A stretch of 64,000 nt of DNA from Rhodococcus rhodnii NBRC 100604 (GCF_001894925.1 NZ_BCXD01000010.1:1-64000), one strand, 5' to 3'. Counted from the stretch's first letter, positions 34,960-44,634 are shown. Translations and numbers: made by a program. Notes: a model not told the origin generated them from the letters alone.

Positions 34960-36681
34960 ATGCCCTCCTCGACCAACGAGACCCCGCCGGCCGCCGAGGC
35001 CCGTACGCCGCGTGCCCGCACCGGCCGGCCGGTCAAGCGCCGCGCCGAGGGCCAGTGGGCCCTCGGATACCGCGAACCGCTCAACGCGAACGAACAGAGC
35101 AAGAAGGACGACAACCCCCTCAACGTCCGTGCGCGCATCGAGAACATCTACGCGCACCAGGGCTTCGACAGCATCGACAAGGGCGATCTGCGTGGCCGCT
35201 TCCGCTGGTGGGGCCTCTACACGCAGCGCGCCGAAGGCTACGACGGCACGTGGACGGGCGACGAGAACATCGACGTCCTCGAGGACAGCCACTTCATGAT
35301 GCGCGTGCGCTGCGACGCCGGCGCACTGAACGTCGAGCAGCTGCGTACCGTCGCGGGCATCTCGACGGAGTTCGCGCGCGACACCGCGGACCTCTCCGAC
35401 CGCGAGAACGTGCAGTACCACTGGATCGACGTCGAGAACGTCCCGGAGATCTGGAAGCGCCTCGAATCGGTCGGCCTGAAGACGACCGAGGCGTGCGGCG
35501 ACTGCCCCCGCGTCGTCCTCGGGTCGCCGCTCGCCGGTGAGTCGTTCGACGAGATCCTCGATCCCACGCCCGCGATCGACGAGATCGTCCGCCGCTACAT
35601 CGGCAAGCCCGAGTACTCGAACCTGCCGCGCAAGTTCAAGACGGCGATCTCCGGCCAGCAGGACGTCGTCCACGAGATCAACGACATCGCGTTCGTCGGC
35701 GTCGTGCATCCCGAGCACGGCCCGGGTCTCGACCTCTGGGTCGGGGGTGGCCTGTCGACGAATCCGATGCTCGCGCAGCGCGTCGGCGCATGGATCCCGC
35801 TCGACGAGGTGCCGGACGTGTGGGAGGCCGTCGTCTCGCTCTACCGCGACTACGGCTACCGCCGGCTGCGGACCAAGGCGCGGCTGAAGTTCCTCGTCAA
35901 GGACTGGGGCATCGAGAAGTTCCGTCAGGTGCTCGAGGACGAGTACCTGCACCGCACGCTGATCGACGGCCCCGCCCCGGAGAAGCCGACGCGCCCGATC
36001 GATCACGTCGGAATCACCAAGCTGCGCAACGGAACCAACGCTGTCGGCGTCGCCCCGATCGCGGGCCGCGTCTCTGGCACGATCCTGCGGCAGGTCGCCG
36101 ACGCCGCCGAGCGCGCGGGAAGCGACCGGATCCGGTTCACGCCGTACCAGAAGATCATCGTGCTCGACGTCGCGGACGACCGCCTCGACGGCCTGATCGC
36201 CGACCTCGACGCGCTCGGTCTGCCGGCGCGGCCGTCGCACTGGCGCAAGAACCTCATGGCGTGCTCGGGAATCGAGTTCTGCAAGCTGTCGTTCGCCGAG
36301 ACCCGCAAGCGCTCCCAGGTTCTCGTGCCCGAGCTCGAGAAGCGGCTCGACGACATCAACGCGCAGCTCGACGTCCCGATCACGATCAACATCAACGGCT
36401 GCCCCAACTCGTGCGCGCGGTCGCAGATCGCCGACATCGGGTTCAAGGGACAGCTCGTCGACGACGGCGCGGGTAACCAGGTCGAAGGCTTCCAGGTGCA
36501 CCTCGGCGGCAGCCTCGGCTTCGACGCCGCGTTCGGCCGCAAGCTCCGCCAGCACAAGGTGACCTCGGACGAACTCGGCGACTACGTCGAGCGGGTCGTC
36601 CGCAACTTCGTGAAGAACCGCACGGACGGTGAGCGTTTCGCCGAATGGACGGTCCGAGCAGACGAGGAGGATCTGCGATGA
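34960..36681 (+). CDS. sirA: ferredoxin-dependent sulfite reductase
   Basis: Reduces sulfite to sulfide with six electrons from ferredoxin, using siroheme and a 4Fe-4S cluster (573 aa). Cluster ligands are Cys435 and Cys441 (ACSGIEFCKL) with Cys481 and Cys485 (NGCPNSCARS). Tyr87 (LYTQRAE) and the ACGDC segment near 179-182 correspond to the Tyr-Cys pair next to the active site of M. tuberculosis SirA. ATG 34960 has AGGAG upstream; the open frame upstream belongs to the leader region. First gene of sirA-cysH-cysD-cysN; ATGA overlap with cysH. The Cys-rich leader ORF likely controls it. Confidence 0.95.
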   Translation: MPSSTNETPPAAEARTPRARTGRPVKRRAEGQWALGYREPLNANEQSKKDDNPLNVRARIENIYAHQGFDSIDKGDLRGRFRWWGLYTQRAEGYDGTWTGDENIDVLEDSHFMMRVRCDAGALNVEQLRTVAGISTEFARDTADLSDRENVQYHWIDVENVPEIWKRLESVGLKTTEACGDCPRVVLGSPLAGESFDEILDPTPAIDEIVRRYIGKPEYSNLPRKFKTAISGQQDVVHEINDIAFVGVVHPEHGPGLDLWVGGGLSTNPMLAQRVGAWIPLDEVPDVWEAVVSLYRDYGYRRLRTKARLKFLVKDWGIEKFRQVLEDEYLHRTLIDGPAPEKPTRPIDHVGITKLRNGTNAVGVAPIAGRVSGTILRQVADAAERAGSDRIRFTPYQKIIVLDVADDRLDGLIADLDALGLPARPSHWRKNLMACSGIEFCKLSFAETRKRSQVLVPELEKRLDDINAQLDVPITININGCPNSCARSQIADIGFKGQLVDDGAGNQVEGFQVHLGGSLGFDAAFGRKLRQHKVTSDELGDYVERVVRNFVKNRTDGERFAEWTVRADEEDLR

Positions 36682-37391
36682 CGGTGGACATCGCGACCGC
36701 GAGCGCCGACGAGTTGCGCGCCGTCGCCGAGCGCGGCGCCGCCGAACTGGACGGCGCCTCGGCGCACGAGTTGCTGCGGTGGACCGAGGACACCTTCGGC
36801 GAGCAGTACATCGTCGCGTCCAACATGCAGGACGGCGTGCTCGTGCACCTCGCCGCGCAGGTGCATCCCGGCGTCGACGTGCTCTTCCTCGACACCGGGT
36901 ATCACTTCGCCGAGACGCTCGGCACGCGCGACGCCGTCGAGCAGGTGTACGGCGTGAACGTCGTGAACGCCCGGCCCGCCGCGAGCGTCGCGGAGCAGGA
37001 CGCGATCGAGGGTAAGGACCTGTTCGCTCGCGACCCGAACCGCTGCTGCGCGCTGCGCAAGGTGGCGCCGCTGAAGGCGACGCTCTCGAACTACCGTGCC
37101 TGGGTCACCGGCATCCGGCGCGTCGAATCGCCGACGCGTGCCAACGCGCCGCTCGTCTCGTTCGACGAGGGCTTCGGACTCGTGAAGATCAATCCGATCG
37201 CGCCGTGGTCCGACGAGCAGATGCAGGCCTACATCGACGAGCACTCGATCCTCGTCAATCCCCTCGTCGACGAGGGTTATCCGTCCATCGGGTGCGCGCC
37301 GTGCACCTCCAAGCCGGCGCCCGGCAGCGATCCGCGCAGCGGACGCTGGGCGGGCAACGCCAAGACAGAATGCGGGTTGCACGCCTCATGA
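36678..37391 (+). CDS. cysH: adenylyl-sulfate (APS) reductase
   Basis: Reduces APS to sulfite and AMP with thioredoxin (237 aa). It carries the full 4Fe-4S motif of APS-using enzymes: Cys123-Cys124 (RCCALRK) and Cys206/Cys209 (GCAPC), plus the catalytic ECGLH cysteine (Cys232). This distinguishes it from cluster-free PAPS reductases, so no APS kinase is needed. GAGGAGG precedes ATG 36678, which overlaps the sirA stop. Overlaps cysD by 4 nt. Confidence 0.95.
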   Translation: MTVDIATASADELRAVAERGAAELDGASAHELLRWTEDTFGEQYIVASNMQDGVLVHLAAQVHPGVDVLFLDTGYHFAETLGTRDAVEQVYGVNVVNARPAASVAEQDAIEGKDLFARDPNRCCALRKVAPLKATLSNYRAWVTGIRRVESPTRANAPLVSFDEGFGLVKINPIAPWSDEQMQAYIDEHSILVNPLVDEGYPSIGCAPCTSKPAPGSDPRSGRWAGNAKTECGLHAS

Positions 37392-38326
37392 GCATCGATC
37401 AGTCCTCACTCCTCGAGTCGCGACCGCACCTCGACGGCACGCAGTTCGACACGCTCTCGGCGCTCGAGTCCGAGGCCATCCACATCTTCCGCGAGGTCGC
37501 GGGCGAGTTCGAGCGTCCCGTCGTGCTCTTCTCGGGCGGCAAGGACTCCACCGTCCTGCTGCACCTCGCGCTCAAGGCGTTCTGGCCCGCGCCGCTGCCG
37601 TTCGCGCTGCTGCACGTCGACACCGGCCACAATCTGCCCGAGGTCCTCGCGTTCCGCGATCACGTCGTCGCGAAGTACGACCTGCGACTGCACGTCGCGA
37701 AGGTCGAGGACTACCTCGCGGACGGCCGGCTCACCGAGCGTCCCGACGGCGTGCGCAATCCGCTGCAGACCGTCCCGTTGCTCGACGCGATCGCCGAGAA
37801 CCGGTTCGACGCAGTCTTCGGCGGTGGCCGCCGCGACGAGGAGCGCTCGCGGGCGAAGGAGCGGATCTTCTCGCTGCGCGACGGATTCGGCCGCTGGGAC
37901 CCGAAGAAGCAGCGTCCCGAGCTGTGGAACCTGTACAACGGCAAGCACTCTCCGGGTGAGCAGGTGCGTGTCTTCCCGCTGAGCAATTTCACGGAGCTCG
38001 ACATCTGGCGCTACATCACGCGTGAGAACGTCGAACTCGCGAGCATCTACTACGCGCATCAGCGCCCCGTCTACCAGCGCGACGGCATGTGGATGACGCC
38101 GGGCGTCTGGGGCGGGCAGGACGAGGCGCTCGAGACCCGTTCGGTGCGCTACCGCACCGTCGGCGACGGGTCGACGACGGGCGCGATCCTGTCCGAGGCC
38201 GCGACGAACGAGGAGATCCTCGCCGAGGTGGCCGCGTCGCGGCTCACCGAGCGCGGGGCGACACGCGGCGACGACCGCGTGTCCGAGGCTGCGATGGAAG
38301 ATCGCAAGCGAGAGGGTTACTTCTGA
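37388..38326 (+). CDS. cysD: sulfate adenylyltransferase subunit 2
   Basis: ATP sulfurylase catalytic subunit that makes APS from ATP and sulfate (312 aa), working with the GTPase CysN. The PP-loop is VVLFSGGKDSTVLLHLA, followed by HVDTGHNLPEVLAFRD and GGGRRDEERSRAKERIFS. ATG 37388 overlaps the cysH stop (ATGA), and cysN starts 2 nt after its stop. Confidence 0.96.
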   Translation: MSIDQSSLLESRPHLDGTQFDTLSALESEAIHIFREVAGEFERPVVLFSGGKDSTVLLHLALKAFWPAPLPFALLHVDTGHNLPEVLAFRDHVVAKYDLRLHVAKVEDYLADGRLTERPDGVRNPLQTVPLLDAIAENRFDAVFGGGRRDEERSRAKERIFSLRDGFGRWDPKKQRPELWNLYNGKHSPGEQVRVFPLSNFTELDIWRYITRENVELASIYYAHQRPVYQRDGMWMTPGVWGGQDEALETRSVRYRTVGDGSTTGAILSEAATNEEILAEVAASRLTERGATRGDDRVSEAAMEDRKREGYF

Positions 38327-38328
38327 TC

Positions 38329-39633
38329 ATGAGCGCAACTCAGCTCCTTCGCCTCGCGACCGCGGGCAGCGTGGACGACGGCAAGTCGACTCTCGTCGGC
38401 CGTCTGCTCTACGACACGAAATCCGTTCTCGCCGACCAGATCGACGCCGTCACCCGCGCGTCGGTCGACAAGGGCCTGTCGACGCCCGACCTGTCGCTGC
38501 TCGTCGACGGCCTGCGCGCCGAGCGCGAGCAGGGCATCACGATCGACGTCGCGTACCGCTACTTCGCGACGCCGCAGCGCTCGTTCGTCCTCGCCGACAC
38601 GCCGGGCCACGTGCAGTACACGCGCAACACCGTGTCGGGCGCGTCGACGGCGCAACTCGTCATCCTGCTCGTCGACGCCCGCAAGGGGGTCATCGCCCAG
38701 ACGCGGCGCCACGCCGCCGTGATGGCGCTGCTGGGTGTGCCGCGACTCGTGCTGGCCGTCAACAAGATCGACCTCGTCGAGGATCCCGCGACCGTGTTCG
38801 GCGAGGTCTCGGCGGAGTTCGCCGAGATCACGTCCGCGCTCGGCTGGAAGCCCGACGCCGTCACCGCGATCCCGGTCTCGGCGCTGCACGGCGACAACGT
38901 CGCGGTGCGCTCCGAGAACACGCCGTACTACGACGGTCCGACGCTCATGGAGCACCTCGAGTCGGTCCCGGTCGACGCCGAACCGCACCGCGTGAACCTG
39001 CGCTTCCCGGTGCAGTACGTGATCCGTCCCCGCACCGCCGAGTACCCCGACTACCGCGGCTACGCGGGCCAGGTCGGCGCCGGGTCGGTGCGTCCGGGTG
39101 ACGAGGTCGTCGTGCTGCCGTCCGGCATCAGGACGACGGTCGAACGGATCGACACCGCCGACGGCGAACTCGATGTCGCGCACGCGGGCCGCAGCGTCAC
39201 GCTCGTCCTCGCCGACGACGTCGACATCTCACGCGGCGACACCATCGCCTCTCCCGAGGACGCCCCGGAGCCGATCGCGGACTTCGAGGCGACGGTGTGC
39301 TGGCTCGCGGAGAAGCCGCTGCACCCGGGTGCGCGTCTGCTGCTCAAGCACGGCACACGCACGACGCAGGCGATCGTCGGCAGTATCGTGGAGCGCTTCG
39401 ACGAGCAGACGCTGTCGACCGAGCCGTCACCGGACTCACTGTCGCTCAACGAGATCGGCAAGATCTCGGTGCGCGTCGCCGATCCGATCGTCGCCGACGA
39501 CTACGCCGTGAACCGGCACACGGGCTCCTTCCTGCTCATCGACCCCGCGGGCGGAAACACACTCGCCGCCGGGCTCGTGGGCGATGCGATCGCGACCGTC
39601 GAGGCCGCAGGAGTCGTGGCCGGAGCCGAGTGA
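38329..39633 (+). CDS. cysN: sulfate adenylyltransferase subunit 1 (GTPase)
   Basis: Translation-factor-like GTPase that drives APS synthesis with CysD (434 aa). G1 GSVDDGKST (13-21), G3 DTPGHVQYTRN, G4 NKID are intact; beta-barrel domains follow. The length shows that it lacks the C-terminal APS kinase domain found in mycobacterial CysNC, which fits the APS-type CysH in this operon. Starts 2 nt after cysD. Confidence 0.95.
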   Translation: MSATQLLRLATAGSVDDGKSTLVGRLLYDTKSVLADQIDAVTRASVDKGLSTPDLSLLVDGLRAEREQGITIDVAYRYFATPQRSFVLADTPGHVQYTRNTVSGASTAQLVILLVDARKGVIAQTRRHAAVMALLGVPRLVLAVNKIDLVEDPATVFGEVSAEFAEITSALGWKPDAVTAIPVSALHGDNVAVRSENTPYYDGPTLMEHLESVPVDAEPHRVNLRFPVQYVIRPRTAEYPDYRGYAGQVGAGSVRPGDEVVVLPSGIRTTVERIDTADGELDVAHAGRSVTLVLADDVDISRGDTIASPEDAPEPIADFEATVCWLAEKPLHPGARLLLKHGTRTTQAIVGSIVERFDEQTLSTEPSPDSLSLNEIGKISVRVADPIVADDYAVNRHTGSFLLIDPAGGNTLAAGLVGDAIATVEAAGVVAGAE

Positions 39634-39637
39634 TCTC

Positions 39638-40399
39638 GTGTTCGCCACCTCTGCACCCCCGCTCGTCGCGGTCGCGCACGGCAGCCGCGATCCGCGCAGC
39701 GCTGCCGTGATCGGCGAGGCCGTCGCGAACCTTCGCGCGGCCTCGCCCGATCTCGACGTGCGAGCGGCGTTCCTCGATCTCAGCGCGCCGCGGATCGATC
39801 ACGTCCTGACGACGCTGGCGCGCGAGGGCCACCACGAGGTCGTCGTCGCACCGATGCTGCTGGGCCGGGCCTTCCACGCGCGCGTGGATCTTCCCGGGAT
39901 CATCGCGGCAGTGCGGTCCCGTCATCCCCGGCTGACGGTGCACACCGCCGACGTCCTCGGCCCGGATCCACGACTGATCGCCGCCGTCCGTGATCGTGTG
40001 ACGGACATCGGTGTGGCGGCGGGCGATCCGGACGTGGGTGTCGCGCTCGTGGCGGTCGGGTCGTCCGACGCCGCCGCCAATGACGTGACGAGCCGCATCG
40101 TCGGCACACTCCGTGCGGGAGCCGGATGGCATTCGGCGACGGCATGTTTCGCGACGGCCGCCTCCCCCTCGGTGAGCGACGCCATTGCTTCACTGCGTGA
40201 GCGCGGTGCGCGCGACGTCGTCGTGGCGCCGTGGTTCCTCGCGCCCGGCCTGCTCATCGACCGCGTCCACGACGCCGCTGCGGCAGGCCGCGCCCGCGTC
40301 GCCCCCACGATCGGCGCGCACCCGGCCCTCACCGAGGTCGTGCTCGATCGCTACCGCGCCGCCCTCGAGCGGGCGCGGCACACGCGCGCCGCGGGCTGA
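39638..40399 (+). CDS. CbiX/SirB-family sirohydrochlorin chelatase-like protein
   Basis: A 253-residue chelatase of the CbiX type with two half-domains. The metal/tetrapyrrole histidine is in VAVAHGSRDPR (His14), with VVVAPMLLGRAFHARVDLP supplying the second site; the C-terminal half repeats the fold (VVVAPWFLAPGLLIDRV). Next to sulfite reductase it probably inserts iron into sirohydrochlorin to make siroheme. M. tuberculosis has the equivalent che1 (Rv2393) after cysH. GTG 39638 lies 4 nt after cysN; ribosome binding is weak. Convergent with cysA. Confidence 0.82.
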   Translation: MFATSAPPLVAVAHGSRDPRSAAVIGEAVANLRAASPDLDVRAAFLDLSAPRIDHVLTTLAREGHHEVVVAPMLLGRAFHARVDLPGIIAAVRSRHPRLTVHTADVLGPDPRLIAAVRDRVTDIGVAAGDPDVGVALVAVGSSDAAANDVTSRIVGTLRAGAGWHSATACFATAASPSVSDAIASLRERGARDVVVAPWFLAPGLLIDRVHDAAAAGRARVAPTIGAHPALTEVVLDRYRAALERARHTRAAG

Positions 40400-40407
40400 G
40401 CCTCGTC

Positions 40408-41445
40408 TCAGCCGTTCGCTGTGGCCGGCTCCGCTGCCACCTCCGCGACCGGCTTCTCCGGCAGATCCGGTACGCGCGTCGCCCGCGCGTACACCGTCTC
40501 CCCCTCGCTGAGCCCGAGCGCGGCGCTGTCACCGCGCGTGACCTGGGCCGAGAAGTGCTCTCCCGTCGCCTCGTTGCGGAGATCGACACGCACCTCGAAA
40601 CCGAGGTGCACGACGCGCTCGACCGTCGCGCGCGTGATCCCCAGCGATTCGACGGTCTCGCCGTCGCGCGCCACCGCGAGGTCGGGATCGCGCCCGATCC
40701 GGATGTCGTGCGGGCGCACGAGCTGCCCGTTGAGCTTCGCGACGGGCCCGAGGAACGACATCACGAAATCGTTCGACGGACGGTCGTAGAGATCGGCCGG
40801 CGGCCCGACCTGCTCGATCCGGCCGCGATTGAGGACGGCGATCCGGTCGGCGACGTCGAGCGCCTCCTCCTGATCATGCGTGACGAGCACCGTCGTCACG
40901 TGCACCTCGTCGTGCAACCGCCGCAGCCACAGCCGCAGATCCGCACGCACCTTCGCGTCGAGGGCACCGAACGGCTCGTCGAGCAGCAGCACCTGCGGAT
41001 CGACGGCGAGTGCGCGCGCGAGCGCCATCCGCTGCCGCTGACCACCCGAGAGCTGCGCCGGGTAGCGGTGCTGGAAGCCGTCCAGGCCGACGATCTCCAG
41101 CAGCTCGTCGACCTTGCGCGCGATCTCGGCCTTGCCGCGCTTGCGGATCTTCAGCCCGAACGCGACGTTGTCGCGCACCGTCATGTGCTTGAAGGCCGCG
41201 TAGTGCTGGAACACGAACCCGATGTCGCGCTTCTGCGGCGAGACGTTCGTGACGTCGCGCCCGGCGATCGTCACGGTCCCGCCGTCGAGGTCCTCGAGTC
41301 CCGCGATCGAACGCAGCAGCGTCGACTTGCCCGATCCGGACGGCCCGAGCAGCGCCGTGAGGCTCCCCGACGGGATGTCGAGCGTGACGTCGTCGAGCGC
41401 GGCGAAGGACCCGTAGTTCTTGCGGGCGCCGGTCACGGTGATCAT
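40408..41445 (-). CDS. cysA: sulfate/thiosulfate ABC transporter ATP-binding protein
   Basis: ATPase of the sulfate importer (345 aa). Walker [11 protein letters not shown]-loop FVFQHYAAF, signature [15 protein letters not shown], Walker [12 protein letters not shown] and H-loop VTHDQEEA are all present, with a C-terminal TOBE-like regulatory domain. GAGGAG upstream supports ATG 41445, which overlaps the cysW stop. Last gene of subI-cysT-cysW-cysA. Confidence 0.95.
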   Translation of the reverse strand: MITVTGARKNYGSFAALDDVTLDIPSGSLTALLGPSGSGKSTLLRSIAGLEDLDGGTVTIAGRDVTNVSPQKRDIGFVFQHYAAFKHMTVRDNVAFGLKIRKRGKAEIARKVDELLEIVGLDGFQHRYPAQLSGGQRQRMALARALAVDPQVLLLDEPFGALDAKVRADLRLWLRRLHDEVHVTTVLVTHDQEEALDVADRIAVLNRGRIEQVGPPADLYDRPSNDFVMSFLGPVAKLNGQLVRPHDIRIGRDPDLAVARDGETVESLGITRATVERVVHLGFEVRVDLRNEATGEHFSAQVTRGDSAALGLSEGETVYARATRVPDLPEKPVAEVAAEPATANG

Positions 41446-42251
41446 GATGTTGTGCTCCTCTTGCGGTCGAGCAGAGTCATCAGCAGCAGTGCGACGATCG
41501 CGATGCCCATCAGGAGGGTGGCCGCCGAGTACGCGCCGAAGGTGTTGTGGTCGTCGATGTAGCGCGAGTGGACGAGCAGGGTCAGCGTCTGCGACACACC
41601 GGGGAATCCGCTCGACACCATGATGACGGCACCGAACTCGCCGAGCGAACGCGCGATCGTGAGCACGATGCCGTACGTGAGGCCCCAGCGGATCGCGGGA
41701 AGGGTGATGCGCCAGAACGTCTGCCATCCGTTGGCACCGAGCGTCGCGGCGGCCTGCTCCTGCTCCTCGCCGATCTCGTGCAGGACCGGTTCGACCTCGC
41801 GGACGACGAACGGCAGCGTCACGAAGATCGTCGCGAGCACCATGCCGGGAAGGCTGAAGATGACCTGCAGTCCCAGCGATTCGAGTCCGCCGAACCAGCC
41901 GTTCGACCCCCACAGCAGGATCAGCGCGACACCCACGACGATGGGCGACACCGCGAACGGGAGGTCGACGATCGCCTGGACGATGCCGCGCCCGGGGAAC
42001 CTGCCCCGGACGAGTGCGATCGCCGTGACGACGCCGAACACGACGTTGAGCGGTACGACGATCGCCACGATGAGCAGCGACAGGTTGAACGCCGAGATCG
42101 CCGCGGGCGTCGTGATGGATTCGTAGAACGCCATGAAGCCGTCGCCGAACGTTCGGGTGAGGATCACCCCGATCGGGACGACGAGCAGCACGAACAGGTA
42201 GACCAGCGCCACCGTGCGCAGCGTGATCCGGCTCCGGGTACTGGTCTTCAC
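41442..42251 (-). CDS. cysW: sulfate ABC transporter permease CysW
   Basis: Inner-membrane permease (269 aa) with about six transmembrane helices; the EAA coupling loop is [29 protein letters not shown] 42251 overlaps the cysT stop. With CysT it forms the sulfate channel driven by CysA. Confidence 0.94.
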   Translation of the reverse strand: MKTSTRSRITLRTVALVYLFVLLVVPIGVILTRTFGDGFMAFYESITTPAAISAFNLSLLIVAIVVPLNVVFGVVTAIALVRGRFPGRGIVQAIVDLPFAVSPIVVGVALILLWGSNGWFGGLESLGLQVIFSLPGMVLATIFVTLPFVVREVEPVLHEIGEEQEQAAATLGANGWQTFWRITLPAIRWGLTYGIVLTIARSLGEFGAVIMVSSGFPGVSQTLTLLVHSRYIDDHNTFGAYSAATLLMGIAIVALLLMTLLDRKRSTTS

Positions 42252-43138
42252 TGCGCGGCCTCCATCCGGCGCTGGTTGCGGCCGGCGAACAGCCGCAGCA
42301 GAAACAGCGTCACGAAGGCGATCGCGAGCAGCGTCACCGACACTGCCGCCGCGGCCTCGGGCCGGTCGACCTCGATGAGCTGCTGGATGTACTGCGACGT
42401 CACCTGCGTCTCGTGCGGAATGTTGCCGCCGATGAGCACGACGGAGCCGTACTCGCCGATCGCACGGGCGAACGCGAGGCCCGTACCCGACACGATGGCC
42501 GGCGTCAGCGTCGGCAGCACGATCGTCCGGAAGATCGTCCAGTTCTTCGCGCCGAGCGACGCAGCCGCCTCCTCGACCTCACGGTCGAGTTCGATGAGGA
42601 CGGGCTGCACCGCACGTACGACGAACGGCAGCGTCACGAAGGCGAGCGCGATGATGAGCCCGCCCTGCGTCGCGTTGAGGTGCACACCGACCGGGCTGTC
42701 CGGCCCGTACAGCGACAGCAGCACGATGCTCGCGACGATCGTCGGGAGCGCGAACGGCAGGTCGATGAGCGCGTTGACGACCCGCTTGCCGCGGAAGTCG
42801 TCGCGGACCAGCACCCACGCGATGATCGTGCCCATCACGGCGTTGACGAGCGCGACGACGACCGACACGAACACCGTCACTCGCAGCGACGCGAGAGCGG
42901 CGGGCGCCGTGACGGCATCGAAGAACCCCGAGATGCCGCCTTCGAGCGAGGCCACCGCGAGCGCCGCGAGCGGCAGCAGCACGATGATGCTCAGCCACAG
43001 TGTGGCGACGCCGATGCCGAGCGGCCCCGTGCTGCCGGTCGTACGACGCAGTGCGCGTGTCCGTTTCGGGGCCGCCGGTGCCGCCGCGGCGGGTCCGGTG
43101 TCCGTGTCGGTCATGGTCGTCCGTGATGGGTCGGGCAT
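42248..43138 (-). CDS. cysT: sulfate ABC transporter permease CysT
   Basis: Inner-membrane permease partner of CysW (296 aa), six predicted transmembrane helices after an Ala/Pro-rich cytoplasmic N-terminus; EAA loop [28 protein letters not shown] 43138 or the ATG at 43114 could start it; neither has a strong ribosome binding site. It follows subI by 7 bp. Confidence 0.94.
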   Translation of the reverse strand: MPDPSRTTMTDTDTGPAAAAPAAPKRTRALRRTTGSTGPLGIGVATLWLSIIVLLPLAALAVASLEGGISGFFDAVTAPAALASLRVTVFVSVVVALVNAVMGTIIAWVLVRDDFRGKRVVNALIDLPFALPTIVASIVLLSLYGPDSPVGVHLNATQGGLIIALAFVTLPFVVRAVQPVLIELDREVEEAAASLGAKNWTIFRTIVLPTLTPAIVSGTGLAFARAIGEYGSVVLIGGNIPHETQVTSQYIQQLIEVDRPEAAAAVSVTLLAIAFVTLFLLRLFAGRNQRRMEAAQ

Positions 43139-43145
43139 CGGCCGG

Positions 43146-44189
43146 TCAGCGCGTCGCGTTGTCGTAGATCACGGCGATCGAGCCCGAGCCGGGAGCGAAG
43201 AGCTCGCCGTCGACCTGACCCCAGCCTCCGAGATCGTCGATCGTCCACAGTGTCTCGGGCTCCGGGTACTTGTCGGCGAACTGCGCGGCGACCTCGGGAT
43301 CGACCGGACGGAATCCGGCCTCGGCCCACTGCGTCTGCCCCTCCTCGGTGTAGAGGAAGTCGCGGAACTCGACGGCCTTCTCGCGATTCGGGCTGTTGGA
43401 CAGCACCGCGACGGGATTGTCGATCCGGAACGTCACCTCGGGGGTGACGTGCTCGACGGGCTCGCCGTTGCCCTCGATGAAGAGCGCTTCGTTCTCGTAG
43501 CTCAGCAGCGCGTCACCGGTCCCCTGCAGGAACGCCTCGGTCGCCTCGCGACCCGACTTCGGCTGCACCGTCACGTGTTCGGTGACGAGCGAGGACACGA
43601 AGTCGAGGCCCGCCTGCGGGTTCTCGCCGCCGCCACTCTTCGCCGCGTACGGCGCGAGCAGGTTCCACTTGGCCGAGCCCGAGCTGAACGGATTCGGCGT
43701 CACGACCTCGACGTCGGGACGCAGCAGGTCGTCCCAGTCCCGGATGTTCTTGGGGTTGCCCTCGCGGACGACGATCGTGACGACCGACCCGAACGGCACA
43801 CCGCCGTAGGCGTCGGCGTTCCAGTCGGGATCGACGAGGCCGGCGTCCACCAGGCGGGTGATGTCGGGTTCGACGGAGAAGTTGACGATGTCGGCGGGCG
43901 CGCCGTCCTTGACCTTGCGCGACTGGTCGCCCGACGCGCCGTAGGACGGCTGGAACGCGACGCCCTCGCCCTCGTCGGTCTCGTTGAACGCGGGGATGAC
44001 GCGGTCGAAGCCGGGCTTCGGCACGGCGTAGGCGAAGAGATTCACCGTGCCGGCACTGCCGTCACCGCCTCCTTCGGCACCCACGGTGTCGCTGGCGCCG
44101 CCTCCCCCGCACGCGCTCAGCGTGAGCGATGCAGCGGCGAGCGCGGCCAGCGCGGACGCGCGGCGACGATGACGGAGGGATCGAAACAT
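43146..44189 (-). CDS. subI: sulfate-binding lipoprotein SubI
   Basis: Extracytoplasmic sulfate receptor (347 aa). Signal peptide with lipobox LSAC (Cys27), then the sulfate-binding fold: NLFAYAVPKPGFDRVIPAF, YGASGDQSRKVKDGAPADIVNFSVEPDI, TPNPFSSGSAKWNLLAPYAA and the ending LFAPGSGSIAVIYDNATR. GAAAGG precedes ATG 44189. First structural gene of subI-cysTWA; the second Cys-ending leader ORF lies 180 nt upstream on the same strand. Confidence 0.94.
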   Translation of the reverse strand: MFRSLRHRRRASALAALAAASLTLSACGGGGASDTVGAEGGGDGSAGTVNLFAYAVPKPGFDRVIPAFNETDEGEGVAFQPSYGASGDQSRKVKDGAPADIVNFSVEPDITRLVDAGLVDPDWNADAYGGVPFGSVVTIVVREGNPKNIRDWDDLLRPDVEVVTPNPFSSGSAKWNLLAPYAAKSGGGENPQAGLDFVSSLVTEHVTVQPKSGREATEAFLQGTGDALLSYENEALFIEGNGEPVEHVTPEVTFRIDNPVAVLSNSPNREKAVEFRDFLYTEEGQTQWAEAGFRPVDPEVAAQFADKYPEPETLWTIDDLGGWGQVDGELFAPGSGSIAVIYDNATR

Positions 44190-44369
44190 GGTTGTCGTGC
44201 CTTTCGGGGCTGCCGGAAAGAGCTACACGGGAAGGCGCGGGCACGGCACGGAAACGAGAACCGAACCCGCGGAGGAGTGCGCTGGCGGTCGGACGTCACA
44301 CGTCACGACGGCGGCGGACCGGGCGGCACCTGCCGAACGGCCGCACGGAGATACAGCGCAGCGGGAGGT

Positions 44370-44459
44370 TCAACAACAGTCGATGTCGGCGACCGAGGGC
44401 ATGCCGACAGCGATCAACGCCAGCTGATGGCGGATCTGCGGGATGGTTGCCTCGGACAC
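44370..44459 (-). CDS. Cys-ending leader peptide upstream of subI-cysTWA
   Basis: A 29-codon ORF starting at GTG 44459 and ending VADIDCC: two TGT codons immediately before the stop. A -10 (TAGATT) ends 7 nt before the GTG, so it is read from the first nucleotide of the mRNA. It precedes subI by 180 nt. Leaderless short ORFs with terminal cysteines are reported before subI-type and sirA-type operons in mycobacteria as cysteine-sensing attenuators; this one fits. The rest of 44190-44550 shows no other gene. Confidence 0.75.
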   Translation of the reverse strand: MSEATIPQIRHQLALIAVGMPSVADIDCC

Positions 44460-44466
44460 GCGAAGG

Positions 44467-44472
44467 AATCTA
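44467..44472 (-). promoter_or_regulatory. -10 element of leaderless promoter for the subI leader ORF
   Basis: TAGATT on the minus strand, ending 7 nt before GTG 44459. Matches the TAnnnT pattern and spacing seen at other leaderless genes here. Confidence 0.6.
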
Positions 44473-44550
44473 GCAGAGCAGGTGCGACCACTCACAACCG
44501 GGCGGAGGGCCGCTCACCACCGAACGCAGTCGATCACGACCGGGCACGGC

Positions 44551-44634
44551 TCAGAGCACGGACGTCACGAACCAGGCGACGACGACGAGGAGGAGGAGGG
44601 CGATCAGCGCCAGGGTGACTCGTGAGCGCGGCAT
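44551..44634 (-). CDS. 27-residue single-pass membrane peptide
   Basis: A very short ORF whose product is three N-terminal charged/polar residues and one transmembrane helix (TLALIALLLLVVVAWFV). AGGAGAG six nucleotides before ATG 44634 is an excellent ribosome binding site, and the ATG shares a base with the stop of the upstream membrane protein gene (TGATG), so coupled translation is likely. Function unknown. Confidence 0.6.
   Translation of the reverse strand: MPRSRVTLALIALLLLVVVAWFVTSVL

Noticed and set aside
41547-44618. A 1023-codon plus-strand open frame opposite cysW-cysT-subI
   Set aside because: Arg/Asp/His-rich shadow of the real minus-strand genes, with no start signal or domains; high GC keeps such frames open.
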